A stretch of 36,837 nt of DNA, taken from positions 1 through 36,837 of IMG/VR virus record IMGVR_UViG_3300042866_002051; one strand, 5' to 3'. The stretch is from a virus. Positions within the stretch are counted from its first letter, which is position 1, and each line of letters begins with the position of its first letter. The notes beneath the pieces are model-generated. The model was not told the DNA's origin. It saw only the letters and a program-made list of their open reading frames with translations, and ran no database searches. Shown here piece by piece: positions 27,235-34,667 of the stretch. Position numbers and translations under genes: made by a program.

Positions 27235-29417
27235 GCGCCGCCGCCGCCGTTGACACCGTGGCGATCACCCTCTGGGAGAGCCTCACGAACCCCCGCGGGC
27301 GCCGGCTCGCCGCCGACTGGAACGGCGTGCTCGACCTCCCCGAGTGGCTGGCGCCGCCGGAGCTGCACGAGAAGCACGCCGGAAGGGGCTGGTCTCCGGC
27401 CACCTTCGCCGATGACCGCCGCGTCAAGGCCGGCGTCGAGTCTGTCTGCGCCCTGGTGCTCGACTACGAGGCCACGGAAGGACAGCTTCCCACGGACCCC
27501 AGCGAGGCCGCGGTGCTCTGGGGGCAGGTCCGGGGCTGGCTTCACACGACCTACTCCCACACCCCCGAGACGCCCCGGTTCCGGGTCGTGGTGCCCCTGT
27601 CCCGGAGCGTCACCGCCGAGGAGCACGCGGTCCTCTGGCGCTGGGCGGCGACCCGTTGCGCCGAGGCCGGGCACCAGATCGACGAGTCTTGCCGCGACGC
27701 GAGCCGGTTCTGGTTCCTGCCCGCGGTGCGCCCCGGGCGAGGCGGCGAGTACACCATGCTCCCCCTCGACGGGGAGGCGTGGCTCGAGGTCGATGCTGTG
27801 CTCCAGGAGCAGCGCGCAGCCGAAGCCCCGCCCCCTGCCCCGAAGCGCCAGGCGAGGGCGAGCCAGCCCGACGAGACCGGCGCCGCGCGGTTTGTCCGCA
27901 AGGCCCTTGACGGGGCTCTCGATGACCTGCGCCGGGCTCCCAAGGGGACGCGCCACAACACGATCAGGGTGAAGGCGTACCACCTCGCGGCCTACATCCA
28001 CACCGGCGCCATCGACGCGGACACCATCGAGCGCGAGCTGATGGCGGTGGCGAGCGCGGCGCGGTGGGAGAACCTCGACAAGACCCGGGCGACGATTCGC
28101 CACCAGATCCAGGCAGGGAGCCGCATGCCGAAGGACGTACCCCCGCGGCAGCACCCGAGCCGCGACGAGCAGCCGGCGCCCTCGTCTCCCCGCGGCAGCG
28201 GCTTCGCTCCTTCTCCTGCTCCCGAGGCAGAGGCCGCGACCGATGACGAGAGCTGGCACAGCCTGCTGATCTCTCGCCGGGGCGAGGTCACCAGCGATCT
28301 CGCCAACGTGGCGACGATCCTGGAGCACGAGTCCACCTGGCGCGGGCGCCTGCGGCTCAACGAGGCTCGCCAGCAGATCGAGGTCAAGATCGAGGCCGAC
28401 TGGCGCACCTGGCAGGACACCGATGACACCGACGGGGCGATCTGGCTCCAGCGCAACTGGAAGCTCCGGGTGCGCCCCGACGCGGTGTGTCAAGCGGTGG
28501 CCCTGTTGGCACAGCGCCAGCGCTGCAACCCCCTGGCGGTCTGGCTCCGCTCCCTGCGCTGGGATGGCGTGGCCCGCATCGACACTTGGCTCACCACCTA
28601 CGCGGGGGCCAAGGACAGCACCTACACCCGCGCGGCCGGCGCCTGCTGGCTCCGGTCTGCGGTGGCGCGGGCGCTGGTGCCTGGCGTCAAGGCCGACGCC
28701 ATGCTCGTGCTCGAAGGGCTCCAGGAGGCCGGCAAGAGCAGCCTGTTCCGGGTGATCGGTGGCGACTACTTCACCGACGACGTCCACGACCTCGCCTCGA
28801 AAGACGCGGTGATGGCCATCGCTCGGGCCTGGATCGTCGAGCTGCCCGAGCTGTCGTCCCTCGGGCGCGCCGAGGTCGAGCTGGTGAAGGCGTTCCTCTC
28901 GCGGCAGGTCGACCGGATCCGCCCTCCCTACGGGCGCGCCATCGTCGAGCTTCTCCGTCGGTGCGTGTTCGGGGGCACCACCAACCGCGCCGACTACCTG
29001 AAGGACGACACGGGCAACCGGCGGTTCTGGCCGGTGGCCGTGGGGCTGGTTGACCTCGACGCCCTGCGCCGCGACCGCGAGCAGCTCCTGGCCGAAGCCG
29101 TGGCGAGCTGGGATGCGGGGGGCCTGCTCTACCTCCCGACGGAGGCGAGGGAGGCCCATGCCGAAGCCGTCGAGGGGCGCCGGCAAGAGGACCCGTGGGA
29201 GAGCGAGGTCGGCCGATGGCTCGCGGGCAGGACCTCGGTGACCAGCGCCGACGTGCTCGGGTCGGCTCTCCAGATCCCCACCGACCGGTGGACGCGAGGC
29301 GACCAGATGCGGGTCGGGCAGGTCCTGGCGCGGCTCGGGTGGCGAAAGAGACGGGTGCGGGTAGGTGCCGACCTGGAATGGCGGTACCTGAAGGGAGGCG
29401 ACGATGTTCCAACCTGA
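27231..29417 (+). CDS. Primase-helicase: archaeo-eukaryotic-type primase with VirE-like SF3 helicase
   Basis: 728 residues, ATG 27231 (ATGA overlap). Residues about 70-180 resemble an archaeo-eukaryotic primase module: strand Leu-Val-Leu-Asp-Tyr-Glu (Asp78, Glu80), a Phe-Arg-Val-Val-Val-Pro strand and a Ser-Arg-Phe-Trp-Phe-Leu-Pro segment. Residues about 215-300 are a helical linker domain. From about 430 the VirE/DUF-type ATPase follows: Gly-Leu-Gln-Glu-Ala-Gly-Lys-Ser-Ser (Lys502) as Walker A, Trp-Ile-Val-Glu-Leu-Pro-Glu (534-540) as Walker B, and Gly-Thr-Thr-Asn-Arg with Gly-Asn-Arg-Arg-Phe-Trp-Pro (581-601) as arginine-finger region. It would start and unwind phage DNA replication, probably at the iterons directly downstream. 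Confidence 0.85.
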   Translation: MSAAAAVDTVAITLWESLTNPRGRRLAADWNGVLDLPEWLAPPELHEKHAGRGWSPATFADDRRVKAGVESVCALVLDYEATEGQLPTDPSEAAVLWGQVRGWLHTTYSHTPETPRFRVVVPLSRSVTAEEHAVLWRWAATRCAEAGHQIDESCRDASRFWFLPAVRPGRGGEYTMLPLDGEAWLEVDAVLQEQRAAEAPPPAPKRQARASQPDETGAARFVRKALDGALDDLRRAPKGTRHNTIRVKAYHLAAYIHTGAIDADTIERELMAVASAARWENLDKTRATIRHQIQAGSRMPKDVPPRQHPSRDEQPAPSSPRGSGFAPSPAPEAEAATDDESWHSLLISRRGEVTSDLANVATILEHESTWRGRLRLNEARQQIEVKIEADWRTWQDTDDTDGAIWLQRNWKLRVRPDAVCQAVALLAQRQRCNPLAVWLRSLRWDGVARIDTWLTTYAGAKDSTYTRAAGACWLRSAVARALVPGVKADAMLVLEGLQEAGKSSLFRVIGGDYFTDDVHDLASKDAVMAIARAWIVELPELSSLGRAEVELVKAFLSRQVDRIRPPYGRAIVELLRRCVFGGTTNRADYLKDDTGNRRFWPVAVGLVDLDALRRDREQLLAEAVASWDAGGLLYLPTEAREAHAEAVEGRRQEDPWESEVGRWLAGRTSVTSADVLGSALQIPTDRWTRGDQMRVGQVLARLGWRKRRVRVGADLEWRYLKGGDDVPT

Positions 29418-29634
29418 AGGTAGGAACACTCGGAGGTTGGAACATGGTAGGAACAGCCTATTTTCTGGCTGTTGTGCCAACGTTCCGGCCACGAACCCGG
29501 GAAACATTAGCCAAACCAGTAACCATCTAATCTTCTTTAAGGTTGGAACAGTAGGAACAGTAGGAACAACAGGGAAGAACACCTGTGTTCCTACCCTGTT
29601 CCGACCTCTCGCCGGGGAGCCGGTGGTTGGAACG
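29405..29634. other. Iteron cluster, probable replication origin
   Basis: About eleven copies of a 10-base element GGTNGGAACA occur in 230 bases. Forward copies are at 29419, 29435, 29446, 29541, 29550, 29559 and 29625 (the last ends in G). Reverse copies are at 29405, 29586 and 29597, with a weaker one at 29481. The first pair and the 29586/29597 pair are inverted relative to neighbours. Between the two groups, 29456-29540 is the AT-richest stretch of the region. It lies at the 3' end of the primase-helicase gene, whose stop is inside the cluster. Bases 29418-29622 hold no convincing gene. Confidence 0.75.
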
Positions 29635-29811
29635 TCCTGCCCCCGGCGCCAACGCTGGGCCCAGGTCACCTGCCCCCTCGACCGGAGCCCCCGCAGCCTG
29701 GGCGGCATGTGGCTCGCGTACTACCTCGACCAGGGCGCCACCCTGGACGACGCACGGGGCCTCGCCCGGAGCACCTGCCGCGCCCTGTACCCGGAGACGT
29801 TCCTGTCATGA
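29623..29811 (+). CDS. Small protein after the origin, 62 residues
   Basis: GTG 29623 with GGGGAG just upstream is preferred; the frame is open back to ATG 29404, but that part is iteron DNA with no protein character. The product has Cys-Pro near the start and middle, a Met-Trp-Leu-Ala-Tyr-Tyr helix and a Cys-containing end. Coupled by ATGA to the RusA-like gene. Function unknown. Confidence 0.5.
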   Translation: MVGTSCPRRQRWAQVTCPLDRSPRSLGGMWLAYYLDQGATLDDARGLARSTCRALYPETFLS

Positions 29812-30386
29812 CCCTGCGCCTCTCCGAGCTCGCCCAGGACGAAGCCCTCGCCACCGGCGCCGTCCTCGCCAGCCCCCACCACAGCGCCGCGGCGCTCTCC
29901 AAGGCCCAGGCCAAGGTCCGCACCCTCCAGAGCCAGCTCGACGCCACCAGGCACCAGCTCCAGGACGCGCTACGGGAGCTGGACGAGCAGGCCCCGCGGT
30001 GGCGCCAGCTCTTCGTCCTGACGGCCCCCATCGCCACCGTGAGCGAGGCCAACCAGCGCGACCACCATCAGGCCAAGGCGAAGCGCGCCGCTCGCCAGAG
30101 GGACGCCATGACGGCTGCCCTCCGGTGCCTGTCCGTCGACCCCGAGGAGATGCCCCGGCGCCTCCGCGTCACGTTCACCCGGCTCGCCTCGGGGACGCTG
30201 GATGACGACAACCTGGCCGGCGCCTTCAAAGCGTGCCGCGACGCCGTGGCCGCCTGGCTGGGCGTCGACGACGGACCCCGAGGCCCCATCACCTGGAGCT
30301 ACGCCCAGGAACCCCACAAACGCCACCGCAACGCGCCAGGGATCCTCGTCACCTTCGAGGAGCCGGCGCCGAGGAGGACCCCTTGA
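29808..30386 (+). CDS. RusA-like Holliday junction resolvase
   Basis: 192 residues, ATG 29808. Residues about 25-100 are a charged coiled coil absent from E. coli RusA. Residues about 118-185 carry the RusA core: strand Leu-Arg-Val-Thr-Phe-Thr, then Leu-Asp-Asp-Asp-Asn-Leu (Asp132-134, Asn135), Lys141, Asp145 and Gly-Val-Asp-Asp (154-155), matching the acidic metal-binding set and lysine of RusA. It would resolve branched DNA before packaging and recombination. It lies just after the origin and before the packaging genes. Confidence 0.75.
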   Translation: MTLRLSELAQDEALATGAVLASPHHSAAALSKAQAKVRTLQSQLDATRHQLQDALRELDEQAPRWRQLFVLTAPIATVSEANQRDHHQAKAKRAARQRDAMTAALRCLSVDPEEMPRRLRVTFTRLASGTLDDDNLAGAFKACRDAVAAWLGVDDGPRGPITWSYAQEPHKRHRNAPGILVTFEEPAPRRTP

Positions 30387-30757
30387 GCGAGAAGAACGAC
30401 GACCAGGAGCACGTCCCTGTCCCCGCGTTGCGCAATCGATGGCGCTGGTACGGGGAGCAAGACTGGGCAAACCGTCCAGACGAAAGCCCGGTTCACTTCC
30501 ACGGGACGTTCAGGATCATCGAGGTCGTAAAAGAAGAGGGAGCCACCTGGATCAAGAACGACCACGATGAGAACTGGCGGGCCGTCGTTCACTTCCACCC
30601 GGATGTCCCGGCGATTGGAAGCGAGCTTGTCCACGAGGGCGGCACGGTCACCGTCGCGGACATCGAGGACCACAACCTCACCGTCTTGACGTGCGCTTCC
30701 CCGACCCCTCCCAAGCTCAGGTACGGCGATGTCCTGGCGCCCCGGGTGACCCCATGA
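30383..30757 (+). CDS. Hypothetical protein, 124 residues, beta-rich
   Basis: TTG 30383 overlaps the previous stop as TTGA and has GGAGGA nearby. Many His, Trp and Asp residues and alternating strands (Thr-Phe-Arg-Ile-Ile-Glu-Val-Val, Val-Val-His-Phe-His, Val-Thr-Val-Ala-Asp-Ile) suggest a small beta-barrel. Its DNA is less GC-rich than neighbours. Function unknown. Confidence 0.5.
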   Translation: MSEKNDDQEHVPVPALRNRWRWYGEQDWANRPDESPVHFHGTFRIIEVVKEEGATWIKNDHDENWRAVVHFHPDVPAIGSELVHEGGTVTVADIEDHNLTVLTCASPTPPKLRYGDVLAPRVTP

Positions 30758-30945
30758 CCTCCCCCGCCCCGTCCCTGACCTGCATGGGCCTCCCCGCTCG
30801 CGTCGTCTCCAGCAAGGCCCGCGACGTCGCCCTGTTCTTCCCCGACGAGCCGCCACCCATGCACTACCGCGCCTGTGTCCTGGAGGACGGCCGGTGCGTC
30901 GCCGTGCCGGCCTCGTGGGTCCAGCGCGCAGAGGAGACCCCATGA
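30754..30945 (+). CDS. Small protein, 63 residues
   Basis: ATG 30754 overlaps the previous stop (ATGA). Short strand-rich sequence with Cys and Pro residues (Ala-Leu-Phe-Phe-Pro-Asp-Glu-Pro-Pro-Pro) and a Trp near the end. Function unknown. Confidence 0.5.
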   Translation: MTSPAPSLTCMGLPARVVSSKARDVALFFPDEPPPMHYRACVLEDGRCVAVPASWVQRAEETP

Positions 30946-31232
30946 GCTGCCCCGTCACCACCATCGACTTCGGCGAACTGGTCCGCTGCACCCTCCCCGA
31001 GGGCCACACGGGCCTCCACGAGTCCGCGCCCTACCCGGTGCCAGGGCCCTACAGCGAGAGCACGCCCCCCGACGACCTCGCCGCCTGGCGTGGCCTTGCC
31101 ATCGCCCTGCGGGGGCGCCTCACCGCGACCCAGGAGGCAGCGCGGGCCTACGTCGACGCGAGGGAGCGGGTCGACCCGGACGGGGAACGCGAGGCGAAGG
31201 CAAGGCTGGAGGAGGTGCTACGTGACCGCTGA
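30942..31232 (+). CDS. Small protein with possible Cys/His metal site, 96 residues
   Basis: ATG 30942 overlaps the previous stop (ATGA). Two Cys residues near the start and His-Thr-Gly-Leu-His at about 25-29 could bind zinc; a Pro-rich linker and a long Ala/Arg/Glu helix follow. The end overlaps the next gene by 11 bases. Function unknown. Confidence 0.5.
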   Translation: MSCPVTTIDFGELVRCTLPEGHTGLHESAPYPVPGPYSESTPPDDLAAWRGLAIALRGRLTATQEAARAYVDARERVDPDGEREAKARLEEVLRDR

Positions 31233-31509
31233 GGACGCCATCGCCAGGGCTCGCGCCATAGCCTACGGGGTCGCCCTCGATGGCCTGGGTGTGGCCTTCG
31301 ATCCTGACGCCAGCCCCCTGACCCTGCTCCTTCTGGTCCAGCAGGAGACCGCCCGGGCCCGCGAGCTGGGGGAGGCGGTAGCCGACTACCTCAGCGCCCT
31401 CGACGCGGCTGGGGAAGACGACCCGCCCGGCGTGGCCCGCCTCCGGGAGCTGTGCCCGGTGATGACCCTCAAGGACGCCTTCAAGGCGCTGAACACGGTG
31501 GAACCATGA
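31222..31509 (+). CDS. Helical hypothetical protein, 95 residues
   Basis: GTG 31222. Entirely helical with Leu/Ala-rich segments and a central Leu-Thr-Leu-Leu-Leu-Leu-Val; no TM segment long enough to be certain. Coupled to the next gene by ATGA. Function unknown. Confidence 0.5.
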   Translation: MTAEDAIARARAIAYGVALDGLGVAFDPDASPLTLLLLVQQETARARELGEAVADYLSALDAAGEDDPPGVARLRELCPVMTLKDAFKALNTVEP

Positions 31510-31796
31510 GCACGCCCCCACGCTTGCCCCCCGAGCTGACCCTCAAGATCCGCGCTGCGCGTGACCACCACGTCATGAAGGTCGCCGGGCTCCTGGCACA
31601 GCACTTCCCCGGGGGTGGTTCACGAGAGCCCGCGGCCCTCGCGGGAGCCCTCCAAGACCTCACCCTCGATGCCCTCCTCGCCATCGCCGAGGCGTCCTAC
31701 ACGCAGGGCCTCGCCACCGCGGGCGACGCTCGCCAGGCCATCGACGATCTGGCCACCCTGCGCGCCGCCGCTCGCATCCTGACGGGGGGACGATGA
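31506..31796 (+). CDS. Helical hypothetical protein, 96 residues
   Basis: ATG 31506 overlaps the previous stop as ATGA. Consists of three or four Ala/Leu helices with a Gly-Gly-Gly-Ser loop near residue 36; no motif recognised. It lies between replication and packaging genes. Confidence 0.5.
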   Translation: MSTPPRLPPELTLKIRAARDHHVMKVAGLLAQHFPGGGSREPAALAGALQDLTLDALLAIAEASYTQGLATAGDARQAIDDLATLRAAARILTGGR

Positions 31797-32020
31797 CCCG
31801 CATCGAACGGCGCCGCCGTGCTCGCCTGGCCGTGGCCTACCGCCGCTATCACCGCGTCCAGCGTGACGAGATGGGCCAGACCCGGCGCCCCGTCGCCTGC
31901 GGCTGCTCGATGGCGGTCCTCACCGCCCTCTGGGGTCTGGTCGATGCAGAGGTCCGGGCCGGCGAGAAGCTCTGGCCCAAGGTCATGACGGGCGGAACCC
32001 TGAAGGTGTACGGCCGATGA
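31793..32020 (+). CDS. Basic small protein, 75 residues
   Basis: ATG 31793 overlaps the previous stop. An Arg-rich helix at residues 4-28 (Arg-Arg-Arg-Arg-Ala-Arg) is followed by Cys-Gly-Cys and a hydrophobic helix with Trp. The basic helix could contact nucleic acid. It is directly coupled to the terminase small subunit gene. Confidence 0.5.
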   Translation: MTRIERRRRARLAVAYRRYHRVQRDEMGQTRRPVACGCSMAVLTALWGLVDAEVRAGEKLWPKVMTGGTLKVYGR

Positions 32021-32508
32021 CCACCCGCGAGGGGACCGCCGCCGCCCGTTCCTCGGGCCGTTCGGGGAAAACCATCCGACTGGTCGGGGACGACACTCGG
32101 CCCGCTCCCGAAATCGGGGAAGCGCGCCCCATCGCAGGCATCCCCCTCGCGTCAGAAAAGGCCGCGTACATCCTCGGACTGAAGCTCTCCGGGGTCTGGA
32201 ACTCCAACCACCGGAACAAGCTCGCCGCGGAGTGGGGTTGCACCCCCGACGGCGTGGACAAGGTTGCGGAGAAGGTCAACGCCGTCCTCGCCCGGATCAT
32301 CGGCGACGACCCCACCCGGCGCCTCGTGGTCTCCCAGCTCCTGCTCGCGCTCCGGGAGGTCGAGACGGTGGCCGACCCCGCCAAGCGCATCCCCCTGCGG
32401 GTCAAGGTGGTAGCCGAACTGTCGAAGGTCACCGGCCTCGTCAAGAGTTCCTTCAGCCTCACCCCCTCCGGCGGTCTCTCCCTCGACGCCCTCAAGGGGG
32501 GCTCGTGA
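32017..32508 (+). CDS. Terminase small subunit candidate
   Basis: 163 residues, ATG 32017 (ATGA overlap). A disordered, Ser/Arg-rich start is followed at about residues 56-80 by Ser-Asn-His-Arg-Asn-Lys-Leu-Ala-Ala-Glu-Trp-Gly-Cys-Thr-Pro-Asp-Gly-Val, a helix-turn-helix of the kind terminase small subunits use to bind packaging sites, and then long oligomerisation-type helices. It lies 1.1 kb before the large subunit gene. The call comes from fold pattern and order. Confidence 0.6.
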   Translation: MTTREGTAAARSSGRSGKTIRLVGDDTRPAPEIGEARPIAGIPLASEKAAYILGLKLSGVWNSNHRNKLAAEWGCTPDGVDKVAEKVNAVLARIIGDDPTRRLVVSQLLLALREVETVADPAKRIPLRVKVVAELSKVTGLVKSSFSLTPSGGLSLDALKGGS

Positions 32509-32849
32509 GGGTTGCCGATCTCCAGCCCGAGACGCCCCCGCCCGCGTGGCTCCTGCACAAGCCCACGTTCAGGCTCACCCGGGAGCGGGTCGAACTACTC
32601 CACGTTGCGGTGACCGCGGCGCACGTCGCTGGCGTGGTCAACGGCGAGACCCGAGGAGCCCCCGACCCGGAGCGTTTCCGCATCTGGCTCTTCGGGGCAC
32701 AGTACGACCCCGCAGACGCCGTGGTGGCCATCGCCCTCAGGATCGCGGCCCACCCCCCGGAGCTGCAAGACCGCCCGGTGTTCCAGCACCTCCTTGGCAA
32801 GATGGAAGACCTGGCCGATGCGTGGCCCTGGTGGACGGTGAGGTCATGA
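32505..32849 (+). CDS. Hypothetical protein between terminase genes, 114 residues
   Basis: GTG 32505 overlaps the previous stop (GTGA). Helical with several Trp residues and a His-Val-Ala-Val-Thr-Ala-Ala-His segment; ends Trp-Pro-Trp-Trp. Function unknown. Not obviously a nuclease (no HNH motif). Confidence 0.5.
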   Translation: MRVADLQPETPPPAWLLHKPTFRLTRERVELLHVAVTAAHVAGVVNGETRGAPDPERFRIWLFGAQYDPADAVVAIALRIAAHPPELQDRPVFQHLLGKMEDLADAWPWWTVRS

Positions 32850-33103
32850 GCGCCATCGTCCAGATCCACTGGCCCTCGATGCGGGTCGACACCCTGCCCT
32901 CCGGCAGCCCGGTGCCTCGCGTGGGCGAGGAGGTCACCGCCCTCGACCTCCAGCCCCTTTCGGGAGGGCGCCGGGGGGTCCGTCGGGTCATGCGCCGCGG
33001 CATCGTGGCCAGCGTGGTCTACCTCCTGGAGCGCGACGAGATGCTACCCACGACGGAGCACCGCCTCTGGGTGCAGGTCACCATGAGGCGCTGTGGCCGC
33101 TAA
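32846..33103 (+). CDS. Small beta-rich protein, 85 residues
   Basis: ATG 32846 overlaps the previous stop. Short strands (Ile-Val-Gln-Ile-His-Trp, Val-Val-Tyr-Leu-Leu, Leu-Trp-Val-Gln-Val) with basic loops suggest an SH3-like barrel. It overlaps the terminase large subunit gene by 11 bases. Function unknown. Confidence 0.5.
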   Translation: MSAIVQIHWPSMRVDTLPSGSPVPRVGEEVTALDLQPLSGGRRGVRRVMRRGIVASVVYLLERDEMLPTTEHRLWVQVTMRRCGR

Positions 33104-34667
33104 GAAGAAGGCCCCCGCCGAGTCCTCGGGCCCGCCGAGCCTGGAGGACCTGTTGACCTCGCCGCTGGGGTTCCGGCTGGTGACCGCGACCCCGGTACAG
33201 CGCGCCGTCTGTCGCGCCATCGAGGGGCGTCCGCTCGGCGACCTCGCCAGCGAGCCCAACGTGCTCCGGGCCTTCGGTGGCGCCGCTGCCGTCGAGGCGC
33301 TGCCCCTTGCTCGCCCCCGCGAGGTCTACCTGATCGCCGGCATCCGCGCGGCGAAGAGCCTGATTGCTGCCGCCGCCGCGGTGCTGTCCACGCAGACGGT
33401 CGACATCTCCCAGCTCGGCGCTGGCGAGATGGCGCGCGTGTCGGTGGTGTCGCTGAGCATCGACACGGCCAAGGTGGTCTACGGCCACATCCTGGGCAAC
33501 GTCCAGGCAAGCCCGGTGCTCCGGCAGCTCCTGGTGGGCGAGCCCACCGCCGACACGGTGACGCTACGCCATCCGTCCGGGCGCCCCATCGAGATCAAGG
33601 TCGTCGCAGGCAGCAAGGCCGGCGGCACCCTCGTTGCTCGCTGGTCGGCAGGCGTCATCTTCGACGAGGCCCCGCGCATGAGCGGCGATGAGGCCGTCGT
33701 CAACTTCAGCGACGCCCGCGCTGCGGTCCTCGGCCGTCTGCTCCCCGGCGCCCAGCTTCTCGCCATCGGCTCGCCCTGGGAGGCCGAGGGCCCCGTCTAC
33801 GAAACCGTCATGGCTCGCCATGGCGCCCCCACCGCGAGCCTCGTGGTGGTCCGTGCGCCCGCGGACGTCATGAACCCCGTCTGGTGGACGGCGGAGAAGG
33901 TGGACGAGTTCCGGCGCGACAACCCCGAGCTGGCCCGCACCGAGATTGATGCGGAGTTCGGCCTCGTCAACGGCGCCTCGTTCTTCGTGGCCAGCGACTT
34001 CGAGCTGCTCTTCAGCGACACCGCGCGGCGCGACGCGGGGCCCGGCGACCTGATCTCGTCGGCGGTCGACCTGGGGTTCGTTCGGAACTCCGCGACCCTC
34101 GCTGTCCTGTCGGAGCGCTCCGGCGTGGCGGACGCCATCGACCTCCAGGAGCTACGCCCCGAGCCCACGAGGGCCCTCGTCCCGTCGGTCGTGTGCTCCT
34201 CCTTCGCCGCCGCCCTGAAGGCGCGTCACTGCGGGATGGCGGTGGCGGACGGGCACTATCGCGAGACGCTCCGCGAGCACACGGACCCCGTCGGCGTGAG
34301 CCTGTACGACGGCCCCGGACCCGGCGAGCGGTTCCTGGCGCTGCGGCTCCAGGTGCGCGCCGGGACGCTGCGGGTCAACCCCGCGCTGCCCGAAGCCCAA
34401 CGGCTCCGGCGTCAGCTCGGGCAGGTGCGCCCCCGCCTCGCCCCCGGAGGCGTGCTCTCGGTGGTGCTGCCCGAGGACACCGACGGATCCCACTGCGACC
34501 TTGCCGACGTGCTCGCGCGCGCCGCGTGGGGTCGCCAGCGCTACGGGGGCACGCCGGTGCCTGCTCCCGTCAACCCCATCGACGCCCTGGAGGCGTCCCT
34601 GATCGCCAAGCTCGAAGCCCGCGCGAACGAGGAGAAGAACAAGCCATGGTATCGAAGGCAATCCTGA
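33093..34667 (+). CDS. terL: Terminase large subunit
   Basis: 524 residues, GTG 33093. The ATPase half has Ala-Gly-Ile-Arg-Ala-Ala-Lys-Ser (82-89, Lys88) as a variant Walker A and Val-Ile-Phe-Asp-Glu (Asp191, Glu192) as Walker B plus catalytic Glu, with Gly-Ser-Pro-Trp (226-229) as the coupling motif. The nuclease half has Asp326 (Ala-Val-Asp-Leu-Gly), Asp386 (Val-Ala-Asp-Gly) and Asp469/Asp472 (Cys-Asp-Leu-Ala-Asp) as the RNase H-like metal ligands. It pumps DNA through the portal and cuts the concatemer. It overlaps the portal gene by 22 bases. Confidence 0.92.
   Translation: MAAKKKAPAESSGPPSLEDLLTSPLGFRLVTATPVQRAVCRAIEGRPLGDLASEPNVLRAFGGAAAVEALPLARPREVYLIAGIRAAKSLIAAAAAVLSTQTVDISQLGAGEMARVSVVSLSIDTAKVVYGHILGNVQASPVLRQLLVGEPTADTVTLRHPSGRPIEIKVVAGSKAGGTLVARWSAGVIFDEAPRMSGDEAVVNFSDARAAVLGRLLPGAQLLAIGSPWEAEGPVYETVMARHGAPTASLVVVRAPADVMNPVWWTAEKVDEFRRDNPELARTEIDAEFGLVNGASFFVASDFELLFSDTARRDAGPGDLISSAVDLGFVRNSATLAVLSERSGVADAIDLQELRPEPTRALVPSVVCSSFAAALKARHCGMAVADGHYRETLREHTDPVGVSLYDGPGPGERFLALRLQVRAGTLRVNPALPEAQRLRRQLGQVRPRLAPGGVLSVVLPEDTDGSHCDLADVLARAAWGRQRYGGTPVPAPVNPIDALEASLIAKLEARANEEKNKPWYRRQS

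Noticed and set aside
29404-29622. Coding sequence from ATG 29404 for the small gene ending at 29811
   Set aside because: This stretch is made of iterons and AT-rich DNA and its translation repeats Val-Gly-Thr; GTG 29623 has a good ribosome site.
29405-29634. A CRISPR array
   Set aside because: Repeats are 10 bases, in both orientations, with spacings from zero to tens of bases, and there are no cas genes.
33093-34667. Tail-fibre or DNA-modification role for this gene
   Set aside because: Walker A and B residues and three nuclease aspartates in order identify a terminase large subunit.
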